Below, one piece after another: positions 23,856 through 37,557 of a stretch of 64,000 bases of DNA (its first letter is position 1; each line of letters starts with the position of its first letter). Location of the stretch: NCBI RefSeq assembly GCF_046630445.1, contig NC_092341.1:8431501-8495500 (forward strand), read 5' to 3'. A model generated the notes under the pieces. That model searched no databases. It was not told the DNA's origin and saw nothing but the letters and a program-made list of their open reading frames with translations. Both the position numbers and the translations under genes were made by a program. Source of the stretch: Rutidosis leptorrhynchoides (Eukaryota > Streptophyta > Magnoliopsida > Asterales > Asteraceae).

Positions 23856-24044
23856 ACCCGTGTACATGTCTCAGACTCGATCACAACTCAAAGTATATAT
23901 ATTATTATAGAATCAACCTCAACCCTGTATAGAGAACTCGATCATTACTGCATATAGAGTGTCTATGGTGATTCCAAATAATATATATAGATGTGTCGAT
24001 ATGATATGTCAAAACCTTGTATACGTGTCCCGATATTTAAAGTG
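23856..24044 (-). repeat. Highly conserved 189-bp noncoding block, copy in element C
   Basis: It has the same length as the A and E copies, with three differences from each. Sequence on one side (23731-23850) differs from A far more. It contains CATATAGAGTGTCTATGGTG and CTTGTATACGTGTCCCGATA. Confidence 0.8.
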
Positions 24045-24754
24045 CGTAAAATAAATAACAGAAATTAAATGACGATAAATAAAGTGCGTAAAGTAAATAA
24101 CAGAAATTAAATGACAATAAATAAAATTGCGAGAATATAAATTGCGATAAAATAAATTGCGATAAATAAATTGCGATAAATAAAATGTAATACGGAATTA
24201 ACAGTTAGCTAGGAACAGTTAGCTAGGATTTTGTTAGCGTGGTTTCTTAATAAAATTTAATATTGTTAATTAGTCTGTTTCTAATCAATTTTTATTGTGT
24301 CCATTATTTCTTCATTATGCCACTTTTTGGATTCTGATAGGTCAAAATTCAAATATGAAATTGAATTTGAATGAAAATAGTTATTCTTTGGTGAATGGAT
24401 AAGTATCTCGGTGGTTGTAAATAGGATAGTGAATAACTGTTGAATCAGATTCGAAAAATATACAGTGTAACTTATTAATGTGAAATTTAAATATTCCTCG
24501 GGTATTACCTACCCGTTAAAATATTCTTATTATTAACAGTTTGTACAAAAGAATTTTTAATTACAATCTTTATGAAAACATATATACATATATATTTTCT
24601 TCAAATGTAATCATGAATTTAATGAGTTAACATGATATTAAACTCATTTAGTTTTCAGTTGGAACTAGAATAAATAATCTCTAAAACATTAGAGATTACA
24701 TAATCACCATGTCGAACGAAGATAACTGATGTAGAATGTCATGTAGAATGATGA

Positions 24755-25291
24755 TTATACTCGAGGTATAGATTGAGATGTTGAGGCATGTGATATTGAA
24801 ATTTGGGTTGTTGGTGGTACTGTTGGTGTCGGTGATTTGGATGAAGCTGGTACGTTTTGCACCATATTTTCCAAGACTACAACTTATGCGCGAAGTTCGT
24901 TAACTTCTTCTATTACACCGGGATGATTGTCGGTTCGGACGAGCGGATGAATGAGGTTTAGAATCTGAGATAGTATATGATCGTGATGAGATACTTTGGA
25001 AATGAGAGAGAAAATGGTGTCTCGAACAGGTTCGCCGGTAAACGTTTTAGGTTCATTGTCAAGAGGTGAATTTGGTTAGTGGAAATGATCGCCTTCTTCG
25101 CGTTTCCATTGATTAAGTCGACTACGAACCCATCTCCAATTCATTCAGAATAGATGATGGCTAATTGATCGATTCATTCCGGTTACTCTGCTTTCGGAGC
25201 TCGAGTGGAAATCCATATCGAAATAGCTGTCGGAATAACTATCGAAATAGCTATCGAAATCTGATGGACTCGAACTGGTTGAGGGATTCAT
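24755..25291 (-). pseudogene. Decayed sense ORF (ORF-a), element C
   Basis: A 179-codon frame starts at 25291 (MNPSTSSSPSDFDSY...) and ends at TAA 24755-24757. The frame is conserved throughout relative to element E but contains three stop codons: TGA in the SHHLF region, TAA at the FH(Q)PNSP position (shared with copy A) and TAA in the NELRA segment. Features are an acidic Ser/Tyr-rich N-terminus, a basic WVRSRLNQWKREE stretch, LILNLIHPLV..TDNHPG in the middle, a short coiled-coil-like stretch and a Thr/Ser/Pro tail. The sharing of a stop by A and C suggests that family members spread without this protein. Confidence 0.65.
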
Positions 25292-25664
25292 CTCGTACGA
25301 TCAGATGAAGGATTTTCGATAAGAAATAGATTATAGGGTGTAGATTAGTACCCTGCAATACATAATTTACATATGCATATATAATACTAAAATCCCATAA
25401 GCTACGGAGGAATCTACGGAAGCTGTCAGGCAAAGGTAACAATAACAGATACGCTAAGATATGAATTTAACTATACACTGTCTATGCAATAAAGGCAGTA
25501 AGACGTGTCTTAGACTTTAAGGATGATAAGCAAATAATTTTTTGATACTAAATGATAAGCAAAACTTTTGACATGCAAACACGGTCGAAGTCCAGACTCA
25601 TTAATGCATTCTAACGACTATCAGTTAGACTCACTAATGCAAGACCTGGTTCGCTAAGACCACC

Positions 25665-25676
25665 GCTCTGATACCA
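25665..25676 (-). other. Primer-binding site, tRNA-iMet type (element C)
   Basis: The minus strand reads TGGTATCAGAGC, 2 bp from the LTR end at 25679. Confidence 0.9.
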
Positions 25677-25678
25677 AC

Positions 25679-28540
25679 TGTGAAAACCCGTCCTAATCCA
25701 TCCGGACGAAGTCCATATCGATTATAAACGATTCACAACAGTTGATTACATCGCGAGGTACTTGACCTCTATATGATACATTTTACAAACATTGCATTCG
25801 TTTTTGAAAAGACAAACTTTCATTACATCGAAAGTTGACAGGCATGCATACCATTTCATAATATATCCAACTATAATTGACTTGATAATAATCTTGATGA
25901 ACTCGACGACTCGAATGCAACGTCTTTTGAAATATGCCATGAATGACTCCAAGTAATATCTATAAAATGAGCAAATACACAGCGGAAGATTTCTTTCGTA
26001 CCTGAGAATAAACATGCTTTAAAGTGTCAACCAAAAGGTTGGTGAGTTCATTAGTTTAACTTAAACAATCGTTTCCATCATTTTAATAGACCACAAGATT
26101 TCAGATTTCCATTTCCATTTCTCATAAACATACGTCCCATGCATAGAGACAAAAATATCATTCATATGGATTGAACACCTGGTAACCGACATTAACAATA
26201 TGCATATATAAGAATATCCCCATCATTCCGGGATCCTCCTTCGGACATGATATAAATTTCGAAGTACTAAAACATCCGGTACTTTGGATGGGGCTTGTTG
26301 GGCCCGATAGATCTATCTTTAGGATTCGCGTCAATTAGGGTGTCTGTTCCCTAATTCTTAGATTACCAGACTTAATAAAAAGGGGCATATTCGACTTCGA
26401 TAATCCAACCATAGAATGTAGTTTCACGTACTTGTGTCAATTTCGTAAAACAGTTATAAAAGTTGCGCATGTATTCTCAGCCCAAAAATATAAAGGGTAA
26501 AAAGACAAATGAAACTCATGATACTGTATTTTGTTGTAAAAATACATATGACGTCATTGAACAATGCAGGGTTGGCCTCGGATTCACGAACCTATATCAA
26601 TTGTGTATATATTAATACGTATAATGTAAGTTACAAAATTTCATTTATTAATATGTATTATTTATATATTATAGTTTTATAGAATTTATTCTAACCTTTA
26701 TTTTAAAACGTATACTTATATTATATTTTAAGTTATATTTTATATATATATATATATCTATTTTATGTATATATATCTATAATGATTTACGTTTATATAA
26801 ATAGTGACATTAATATATTTATATACATATATTTGTGGTTAGTATTGTATTTATGAAATTTTATTAGTTTGTTATGTGAATTATTAATACAATCCTAGTA
26901 TATACCATAAGTATATATATAGTGTACAAAAGATTTATTTGTTAAAATAATAATTTAGATAATAATGATTTACTAATAATAATAATAATTTTATTAATAA
27001 TGATAATACTAATAGCAAAAAAAATGAAAATGATAACTGTTAATGATACTAATAATAATAACTCTAAAATAATATTAATACTAATACCATACTTATGTTA
27101 ATAATAAGGGTTCTAATATTTATAAAATGATAATCATAATAATACTAGTAAATATTAATGATGATACTGATAAATATGATATTATTAATTGTAAATGTAC
27201 TGATGATACTATTATTTATAAACCGGTACAAATTCTAATATTGATGATAATAATATATTTTTATTTCCTTCATAATAATAATAATGATAATCATAATCAT
27301 AATCCTAATGATGATAAAATACTAAAATGATAAGTTTATTACTAATAATAATATTATTAATACCTATCATAATAATAATAGTAATGTCTATAATACTTTC
27401 AAATATGATAACAAGTATGATACTAATAATAACAATAACAATAACAATCAAAACAATCACAATAATAATAATAATAATACTAATAATAATTAATATATAA
27501 TAACAATAATAAAATTAGAAAAGAAAACTACCTCACATGAAAAGAGTTTCAAAAAAAAAAAAAAAAAAACTACCGTCCTCTGGACTCGATCTCGTGACCA
27601 CATGCTCACACGCAAACACTCTCGACCATCCCACCAATTCTGATTCTCTGTACTAATATCGAATTTAAATTTTATATATAAACTGTTTTTCTTCTATTCC
27701 TCTTCTTCTCCACAAGTCTCATGGATTCAACAAAACATCAATAACCAAAAAAAAAAAAAAAAATCGGGGTTCCCTTTAAAGCTTCAAAACATTACAGAAA
27801 AAAAAATAATTTGGGTTCTAAAATAAAAAAAAAAATACTAAAGGCCTACTGCAGCGTCGGTTCTTGGAACAAAACAAAAAAAAATTGATTTCGTAATAGA
27901 TAACATTATAGATAATGTTTATAACACGAAATAGTTTTCTAAACATGTATAAAAACTACTGGAATCGTCAATTTGATCAGAAACATATACACGAACGCGA
28001 ATTTGTCTCAAGAACAATTGTTGACTTTTTTTAAACTAAACTTTGACCTCAAAATTCAAGATCGATATAAAGATTTGAGAGTTGAGATTTTGCAGATAGA
28101 TTCAAAGAAAGATTTCTAACCTTTCTGCATTTTTAGATTTTGAAACTTTATTCGAAATTGAATTAAGAGAAAAAAAAAATTGGAGCGTGCAGAGAAGAAA
28201 AAAAAAATATCGCTGTGCTCTTTAATCCCATTGGATTTCCTTTTTATTTGATTTGCAATTATACATAATCATGTTGTAATAATAGAGATCGGTTGATAAA
28301 AAATGGAAAAAATGTCAACACAGGTTCACGAGTTGGGAGCAGGAAAGAAACAAAAATAATAATAATAATAGAGATAAAGGATACAGAGGTCACGCGTATA
28401 ATATAGATCCCTACTGTTTTTTTTAATTAATTATAATTAATAATAATATATAATAACAATACTATTAATATCTAATAATATTAATAAAATTAATAATAAT
28501 GATAAATATAATATTAATGATAATAATAATTGTAAAAATG

Positions 28541-28571
<31 letters not shown>

Positions 28572-29492
28572 CATACTAATTATGATAATATTAATATTTT
28601 ATCGATAATAATAATATTAGTAATAATAATCTAATTTATACATCCAATTTCATCTTTATATGATATAAAGTGATATTATGAATACAAATATCGATATTTG
28701 ACGATACAAATAACATTACTACAACAACTATATTTGTATTTAAATTTAATTTATTAATATCATCTATTATTATGTAATATTTAATAATTATGTAATATGT
28801 ATTGTAACATATACTGAATATTATATATTTATGCATTTTAATATAAATATATTATAATATTTATTTACATACTAATTATATTATACTTATGTATGTAATT
28901 ATGAAAAATATAAATGTTTTATATATGTAAGTATTATATATATTTATTAAAATAGTACATTATTTCATCATAGATATATTATAAATTTCTACATATACAT
29001 AATATAATAATTATGTATAAAATCATATATATATAGTTATATTTATGTATATATGTATACTACCATATATATAAAATCATGTTTTAAATGTTGAGTAGAT
29101 GATTAATTATGTATATTAAACAATTAACTACAAAGTATAACATTGTACATTTAATATTTTGATAACGTTGGTAAAATATGTTTGAATCATTTATATACAA
29201 TATACTATATATATTCAAAATGAAAATCTTTAGTTATTAAATGTTATCTTTTATAATAACAAAATTACTTAATAGTTCATTAATACTAATATAATTAGTT
29301 TTATATATAATTATTTATATTTACATTCTTAGTTACAATTAAAGGTTCGTGAATCGTCGGAAATAGTTAAAGGTCAAATGTTATCATGAAATAGTTCAAA
29401 CATAATGAGACTCGGTTTAATAGACTTTGCTTATCGAGTCGAATCATATAAGATTATGTTTAAATTTGGTCGGAAATTCCCGGGTCATCACA
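25679..29492 (-). repeat. 5' LTR of element C (3814 bp)
   Basis: Nearly identical to 17608-21412. Visible differences are mostly in microsatellite and A-run lengths, plus a few substitutions (for example GAAAACCCG versus GAAGACCCG near the end). The bracketing motifs are at 26581-26591 and 29345-29355, and the tRNA-like module is near 27577-27642. The terminal CA abuts the TGACT duplication. Confidence 0.9.
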
Positions 29493-31046
29493 TGACTCAT
29501 GACCATGACCAGAACTTTTCAATCATGATTGATTTTTTTGAACTTCCGACCTTGCGACTCGGTTGAAAGGACCCGTTTATACCGATTATAAACGATTCAC
29601 AATAGTTGATTTCATTGCGAGGTATTTGACCTCTAAATGATACATTTTACAAACATTGCATTCGTTTTTAAAAAAGACAAACTTTCATCACATCGAAAGT
29701 TGACGGCATGCATACAATTTCATAATATATCCAACTATAAATGACTTAATAATATTCTTGATGAACTCGACGACTCGAATGCAACGTCTTTTTGAAATAT
29801 GCCATGAATGACTCCAAGTAATATCTTTAAAATGAGCAAATGCACAGCGGAAGATTTCCTTCATACCTGAGAATAAACATGCTTTCAAGTGTCAACTAAA
29901 AGGTTGGTGAGTTCATAAGTTTATCATAAACAATAAAATTCATCATTTTGATAGACCACAAGATTTAAATACAGTACACCTATCTCGTGTACAAAAACAT
30001 TTTTCATAATGCTTGGCAGAGTAGGTTCGTATCCTTTTCTCCCCCGTAGGTTGCCTCGCGATTTTTAATAACCGTACACATATCTCGTGTACAAAAATAA
30101 CATACACATAACCTGTGTATAAAATCATTCTCTCGATACATAACATTCACATTGCTTTCATAGCTTGGCTTGGTAACCGACCTTAACATATAATGCCCAT
30201 CAATAATATCCCCAAAAACAGAACAACTCGTCTGTATAATAAGCATATAAACTTCGAAGTACTAAACACCACGCCCACTAGCTCTTCCGTCTAGTAAACA
30301 TTTTGGGTGGAGGTGTTAAAACAGGTAGCTACCTTTAGGATTCGCGTGAATTAGGGCCATACCCGTTTTCTAATTCTTAGGTTACCAAGCAATAATAATC
30401 AGGGGAAATATTCACAACAATTAGTGGCAATTATCACGTCCAACTAATTCAATAATAATCCGCAGAACTTCTGTCTGCATAATAATTCATTCGAGGAATG
30501 TTTTGCATGTGTCATATCGCGTCAAACATTTATAAAAGTATTTCATGTATTCTCAGTTCAAAATATATTTCAAAAGCATTTAATAAAGCAGTGGTAAAAA
30601 CAGCTCATGTATTCTCAGTCCCAAAAATGTAAAGAGTAAAAGGGAGCAAATGAACTCACAATACGATATTTTGTAGTAAAAATATGCATACGACGATACT
30701 GAACAATGCAGGGTTGGCCTCGGATTCACGAACCTATATCATGTATATATATTAAAACATATAATCGTAATTGAACAATTTATATATATTTATTAGGGAT
30801 ATCATTTTATTACTTATATGTTTCATTAATATATTCATTTTATGTATAAAAGTAATGTTAGTAATAATAATCTTAATGTTAATATTAATGATGATAATAA
30901 TTACAATAATAATACTTATGATAATAATATTAATGATAATCGTAATAATAACAATAATCATAATGGTAATTATAATCATAATAATAATAAATGATAATCT
31001 TTATAATAATACTTGTATTAGTATTAATAAGTGTTCTAAAAATAAC

Positions 31047-31082
<36 letters not shown>

Positions 31083-31255
31083 AATGATAATAATAATAAT
31101 AATAATAATGATAATTATAAATAATACTAATAATGATATTAATAATAATAATAATGATAAAAATAATGAAAATAATATTATCCAGAATCTTTAATTCATA
31201 CATTTATAATACTTAATAATATTCATAATAATAATATTACTTGTATTGATGATGA

Positions 31256-31266
31256 TGATGATGATG

Positions 31267-31352
<86 letters not shown>

Positions 31353-31353
31353 T
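31256..31353. repeat. (AAT)n microsatellite in solo LTR D
   Basis: GATGATGATGAT passes into an uninterrupted AAT tract. On the element strand it lies just downstream of the tRNA-like module. Confidence 0.9.
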
Positions 31354-31459
31354 AGTAATAGATATAATAATTTTTACCATTAATCTTAATGGGCTTTCAC
31401 TTTTGTAAATCATGGGCTTGACTTGTAGCTGTTATTGTTGATAAAAAGAATTTATTTTG

Positions 31460-31515
31460 TAGCAAACCAAGAATCGAACTCAAGACCACTTGTTTAACCA
31501 GCACCCAGAAAACTA
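31460..31515 (-). other. tRNA-like module in solo LTR D
   Basis: On the minus strand TGGGTGCTGGTTAAACAAG is followed by a B-box-like AGTTCGATTCT (31470-31480) and TGGTTTGC. It has the same position relative to the ATT/AAT microsatellite as in the other LTRs. Confidence 0.45.
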
Positions 31516-34396
31516 CTACACTGCAAGTTTGTTTTTGTATGTACTAGCACGATTAATTATCTTAATTTGTAACCGCTGTTATTTTCTTCATAAACAAAAA
31601 CCCAATCAATCACCCAGCTGAATTATAACATAATCGCCTTTTTTTTTTATTTATTTATCATCTTTGCCACTTCAATTTATCATCACCTTTATATCATTCT
31701 TGTCACCATTAATCATCATCATCTTTGTAATTCATCATCTTTATCATAACCTTAATCATAATAAAAATCATAATCTTAATCATCATCATCAAGCATTTTA
31801 TCAACTCCTCACGGTTTATCATTATCAACTCAAGAGATCATCATCTTTACTAACATCATACAAATATAATTATGTTTCTTCTATATCGATATCAGCACGA
31901 TCATCATTATCTAATCTTGTCGTCATCTTAACCGAACCTCATCATCATTTAGTCATAATCCTTATTATCATCATCGTTATCATAATCTTAACCTAGTCAT
32001 CCTGCATCGTCTATCTTAATCATCATACGTACCAACATTATATTCATATCCTTACAGTAACTCGTTTCCACAGATTCTAAATGGGTCTCGAAGGCAACCA
32101 AAAAAAATATTAGCCCAATCCTAAGGCCCAAATCAATCAATCCATTAGTCACCCAACAGCAATTTAATTTGCCCAGGTTGTTGTGAATTACTGTCGACAG
32201 AAGCAATATAATAGGAAACATAAACGAGATGCCAGATATATATACCTTCTTATTGTCTTTACATTCTTTATTGTTTTATTCACATATATATTACCATACA
32301 GCTGGTTCCCAATTGTATATATCTAGATCCACTCAATCTATCTTTTATCCTTTTTCTTTATTGACTCTTTAAAGTAATAAAATGATTCACCAATTGTGGG
32401 CCCCTTAACCCACTAACGTTTAATTCTTATATAAATAATCAAGTTTGTTTGTTCATAAATTACAGCAGTAAGCAGCTTTGGTTATTTAATATGCGAACCA
32501 GAAATTAGGAAACATAAAACGTAGAGAAAGAGTGAGGTGGTGGTTCATGTGTAGTAGCAGGAAAAAATAATTTGATGGTTGTTGCTGTAGGGTTACGGGG
32601 TGGAAAGTGGTGGTGATCTAATGAGTTGAAGTGGGTTTTGAAGAAGAAAGGTGGCATTTGAAACAGAAACAAATTATTCGCAGCAGCAGTAGCATTTAAA
32701 TGGTTTTTGTTCTGATGGTTCAAGAAAGGAAATGATGATGGTGATTATTTCAAGGTGTAGATGGTGATCGATTAAAACTTCAAGAGGGTGGTGGTGGAGG
32801 TTTGATAGTTGATGTTTGTTCATGGAACGAGAAAAACAAAAGATAATAAAGAAAGAAGGAGGTGGTCGAATTAGTTAACATTAATGGTTGATGGTGGTTG
32901 TAATGTGGCGGCAATTGGTGGTTTTAATGATGAAGGTGGCGGTAGACTTTGGTGATGAAGAAGCGAGTGATATTGAGAAGGTGGTGAGGGTGAGATGGTT
33001 TGAACGAAACAGAAATCAAAAGTGTGATGGTGGTTGTTTACGATGGTAATAAAAGAACAAGAGGTGATAATGGTTTGTTGTGGTTCCGTGGTTCGGCCAG
33101 AAAAATATAGATGAAGATCATGAGCCGGTGGTTAAGTGATTTGTTTAGATGGGTTCGATGGTATTGGTTTTCAAGTGATGTAGCGTGTTGATGCAGATCG
33201 AAGATGGTATGATTGTTATATACCATTGAAGGAGTCGACAACAATATTCGAGTCAGGGAGAAACAAACAAGAAAAAATAAAGCAGATCGTGACCTGTAAC
33301 AAATTCGTACATTTTTCTGTTACTGATTTCTATCCAAATTTGTTTATAATGAAATTGAAATCGACAGAGAATCTTGAGCAGGAGAAAGGTGATAGTAATT
33401 GTAAGTGATAATAGTAATAATGTATTGAATGATTTTCTTTTCTGTTTTTAATTTTTCTTCTTTCCGAGTTGCAGTAAACCAATGCAATATATAATATCTT
33501 GTGAATCGAATATTTGAAGCAGTATAATAGTTTGTTATCTAGTGATGATGGTCGACCAGGAATCTATAATCAGAGAAAGAATGACAGAAATAAAAATAAA
33601 ATATAAAGCTTGATTGGAACGCAAAACAGAATTGATCCCTTTTTCTAATTCTTTTGGTTCTTCGTTCTTGAATTGCAGTCAGTAGAAAATTATATGAGGT
33701 GAAAGGGAGCTTAATTACATCTACAAGATTCTTTGACATTTTGTTTTGTAGTTTGATTGAGTTGACAAGGAGAAGAAACAAAATAGAAATTTAAAAGCAG
33801 ACTGAGACTTGTAACAAAATCAGATATAAACAAATCAGATACAGTTTTTGATTGCTACTTGCAACTGATTCTGATTCTAAATCTATATATATATATATGA
33901 TTTTTTTATATAAATAATATTAATAATTAATGATTATAATTATAATTATATTAATAATTATATAAATACAAATAATAATAATATTAATATTAATAATAAT
34001 AAGAGTAATAATTATAATAATAATAATATGATGATATTAATAGTAACAATAATAATATTCTTAATAAGTTTAATAATAATTAATAATGATAATAATATTG
34101 TTATTAATGATTCTAATAATATTAGTTATAATATTATTAATATTTATCAATGATAATAATAATAGTAATAATAATATTATAACAACTTCTATTTATATTT
34201 GTATGTATACACATTTATTTGCAATTAATGATTCGTGAATCGTCGGAAATAGTCAAAGGTTAAATGAATGAAATAAAACGATTCAAAATTTTTGAGACTC
34301 AACCTAACAGATTTTTTCTTATCGCGTCAAAAATATTAAATCGTATCGAGAGTTTGGTTTAAAATTAGTCGAAATTTTTCGGGTCATTACATCGGT

Positions 34397-35461
<1,065 letters not shown>

Positions 35462-35934
35462 TCAACGACGCCAGAGAGCATTGGCAATAACAGTGGACTT
35501 TTGGTTATGATCAGAACAATGTCCCGGTGCACCACAAATAAAATAATATTCTCCTGGTGTGCCTAAGATTAATACGTCATCTCCACTATCAAGATAATAA
35601 TCTGGTTTGTCTATACTGCAGGCAGCAAACGCAACGCGATCCACCAAATATACGTTATGTACGTCTTTTGGATATATGAACTCTGTATTATAAGAACATA
35701 TGTTATAGCATTTGAAAATAAAAAAAAATAAAAAATAGAAAATGGTGAAATTAATTACCTAGTGTGTCGTTTACAAAAAAAAAACTTTTTACTGTCAGCC
35801 CAAGCTTGATAATCGGGACCGATTGTCCAACCATAGTTATCTCCCACCTTGTAGTGTGATGCTATGGTTGTAGATGGAAGTAGCATGACAACCATAATGG
35901 CTAATACAACGGCAATGTGGTTAAACATGGTCAT
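35462..35934 (-). CDS. Phytocyanin (plantacyanin-like) gene, two exons, with a poly-T frameshift
   Basis: Exon 1 is 35759-35934 and exon 2 is 35462-35682, with a 76-bp GT-AG phase-1 intron at the usual phytocyanin position. Exon 1 encodes a hydrophobic signal peptide (about residues 1-27) followed by SHYKVGDNYGWTIGPDYQAW and ADSKKF. Exon 2 gives EFIYPKDVHNVYLVDRVAF, the disulphide Cys, and YYFICGAPGHCSDHNQK before TGA. Known copper ligands of the family are seen: His in HNV, Cys in FICG and His in PGHC. The axial position has one extra residue (SDHNQ). Total coding length is 397 nt, one more than a multiple of three. A run of ten T in exon 1, after the Lys-Lys codons, shifts the frame and leads to an early stop. 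It is either a recent pseudogene or a homopolymer error; if corrected it is about 130 aa, normal for a secreted plantacyanin. There is no GPI-anchor tail. Confidence 0.8.
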
Positions 35935-36013
35935 CTATGGGGTCAAAAATAATTTAAGAGTGTGTGTATTGTTGTAGGCTTGAGTTTGGATTTGGAAAGA
36001 ATGAACTTGTTTA

Positions 36014-36021
36014 TATTTATA
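36014..36021 (-). promoter_or_regulatory. TATA box of the phytocyanin gene
   Basis: The minus strand reads TATAAATA (context ATCTATAAATATAAAC), about 80 bp before the first ATG at 35934. This is a normal position for a short plant leader. Confidence 0.7.
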
Positions 36022-36640
36022 GATAATTATATTTTCTTGTAAACATCCACATAAATTCCCAAAGAATGAGATTAACAACAGCTAGGTACAAAAAATGGTT
36101 GTTCACATCAATTATTTGGTCCAAGTCTAACAATGTTGTTTCTGCACTCTGTTTGGTTATTATATGTAAGACCACACTATACATAAGATCAACATCAAGT
36201 AGCATATCCTTCAAAATTCAGTCTCATCACTTGCGTATAAATAAATGATTTTACTGCTCCATACTTTTTATATAATAAGATTTAGTATTAGTATTGTTAT
36301 TGGTGCAACTCGATGTCATTATTAAGGTATATTATATTATAAATATATTTAATTGAAAAATTCACAAATGCTACTATTGAATTAGGCTACATCAGTAATA
36401 AAACCCAAATCAAGGAGTAGAACTGTAAATGCTAACTAGCCATCCAACTTTTACTTTCTTTGCCATAAAACCAAAAGCTTTACCATTAAATACAAAATCT
36501 CACAATTTTTTATTAAGTTGATTAATGGATCAGTCTGTTCAAATCCCTTAATTGTAATAATATTCAATTTGAGGGGTAATTATATTATACATACAACATT
36601 TGAAAAATCGCTATTTTTTCAGTTGTCTAGATAAATATTT
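36022..36640. other. Upstream flank of the phytocyanin gene; no gene seen
   Basis: AT-rich, with no convincing reading frame. It presumably contains the promoter and low-copy spacer. Confidence 0.5.
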
Positions 36641-36660
36641 AGCTATGTGTTACGACAAAA

Positions 36661-36732
36661 ACTATATTGCTTGGTTGGTTAGCGAGTGTGTCTATGAGCT
36701 AGGCAACTCAGGTTCAAAACCTAGAACTGTCT
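36661..36732 (+). other. tRNA-like sequence (possible SINE fossil)
   Basis: TTGGTTGGTTAGCGAGTG is followed about 40 bp later by a B-box-like GGTTCAAAACC (36711-36721). Promoter-like boxes of this type are typical of tRNA-derived SINEs. No clear tail or duplication was found. Confidence 0.35.
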
Positions 36733-37034
36733 TTTCTTGAGTAAATTTTTTATTTGTTTATTAAAAATGACCTTTAAAATATTGGTTTATAAAGTTTTAA
36801 ACTATAAAAGTGTTAAAAAATTGTACCAAATCTCGATAATTCAATTTTATATAATATAATTAAATATTTCAAACAAAAGTCAATAATAATTGCTAAAAAC
36901 AATCGCAGTGGAGTGGAGCGTGATTTGACCCCTCAACTTGTTTCATTCAAAGTCGAGTTGGATAAGTTATTGCAAAATTTTTTAGATTCATGAGCACATT
37001 TATGAGGTGATGGCCCAAACGAATTAACAAACCC

Positions 37035-37100
37035 AAGTCTTTTGAAGTTGTGATGTGGTCCAGCGATTGGTCAGGAGTTCGACCCCCGTTGGCTGCATAT
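37035..37100 (+). other. tRNA-like sequence (possible SINE fossil)
   Basis: GTGATGTGGTCCAGCGATTG and a B-box-like AGTTCGACCCC (37076-37086) end in TTGGCTGCATATTAAAAAC, which is the target of the hAT MITE. Confidence 0.35.
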
Positions 37101-37107
37101 TAAAAAC

Positions 37108-37557
37108 CAGTGTTGTAAAAAACGGAAAAAACGGGGGTGTAGAGGGGGTGTAGACGGATTTTGGAGTGCTCCGTCCCGTTTATACATAAAACGTTTGAAA
37201 AAACGGAAATCGGCCAAAAAACGGTCAAAAGACGGTCAAACACGGTCCGAGACGGGGAAAAACGGGTTTTTTTTGATTTTTTTCAAGTTTTTTTTTAAAA
37301 AAAAAAAAAAAAAAAAATTAAACCCTGTGCTATTACTTAAGGTTTCTTTTTTTATGTTTGAAATGTTGAAGTATTTAAACATGTGTGAAATGCTTATATT
37401 TGAAATAATGTAATGTACAATATATATATATAATATATAACATTTTAATTTAAAAGTCAACGTTAGTCAACATCCGTCTAGACCTCCGTCTCGACCCCGT
37501 CTCGACCCTTTTAGGACCCGACCGTCTCGACCCCGTCTCGCGTCTTTTGCAACCTTG
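37108..37557. mobile_element. hAT-type MITE (450 bp)
   Basis: It starts CAGTGTTGTAAAA and ends TTTTGCAACCTTG, short terminal inverted repeats of hAT type, with a perfect 8-bp duplication TTAAAAAC at 37100-37107 and 37558-37565. The interior is rich in ACGG(G)/GACGG repeats, with T- and A-runs. The short reading frames inside are not genes. Confidence 0.85.

Larger units (their letters stand above)
21413..25678 (-). mobile_element. Internal region of element C
   Basis: In element order from the primer site (25665): ORF-a remnant (24755-25291), a GCGATAAATA-rich tract (24050-24190), the conserved 189-bp block (23856-24044), a segment matching 180-600 of the window, ORF-b (23002-23184), antisense ORF-c (21902-22075), then the polypurine-side sequence GTACCTACCCGTTAAAG (plus strand) adjoining the LTR. 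No pol homology was seen on either strand. Confidence 0.85.
17608..29492 (-). mobile_element. Complete family L (LARD-like) element C
   Basis: This is an 11.9-kb element with two long, nearly identical LTRs (17608-21412 and 25679-29492), a 5-bp duplication TGACT (17603-17607 and 29493-29497), a tRNA-iMet primer site at 25665-25676 and a polypurine-side sequence at 21413. The 4.3-kb internal region has no gag, protease, reverse transcriptase or integrase. That makes it a large retrotransposon derivative, presumably mobilised by an autonomous partner. The near-identity of the LTRs (including identical 89-codon and 67-codon incidental reading frames) indicates recent insertion. Confidence 0.9.
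29564..34391 (-). mobile_element. Solo LTR D of family L (4828 bp)
   Basis: A single LTR runs from TGAAAGGACCC (29564) to ...TCGGGTCATTACA (34391) and is flanked by a perfect TCGGT duplication (29559-29563 and 34392-34396). It has no adjoining primer site or polypurine sequence, which indicates LTR-LTR recombination. It is a diverged subfamily close to LTR B, with a shared GAATTATGTGGACA-type unit and CA/GT-rich gene-like stretches at 32500-33250. The core is bracketed by GATTCACGAAC (30723) and ATTCGTGAATC (34231). Short reading frames inside it (for example 32505-32723) are low-complexity and not supported as genes. Confidence 0.85.

Noticed and set aside
37195..37413. Basic 72-codon frame (KKRKSAKKRSKDGQTR...)
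   Set aside because: It lies wholly inside the hAT MITE and reflects its ACGG-type repeats and A-run.
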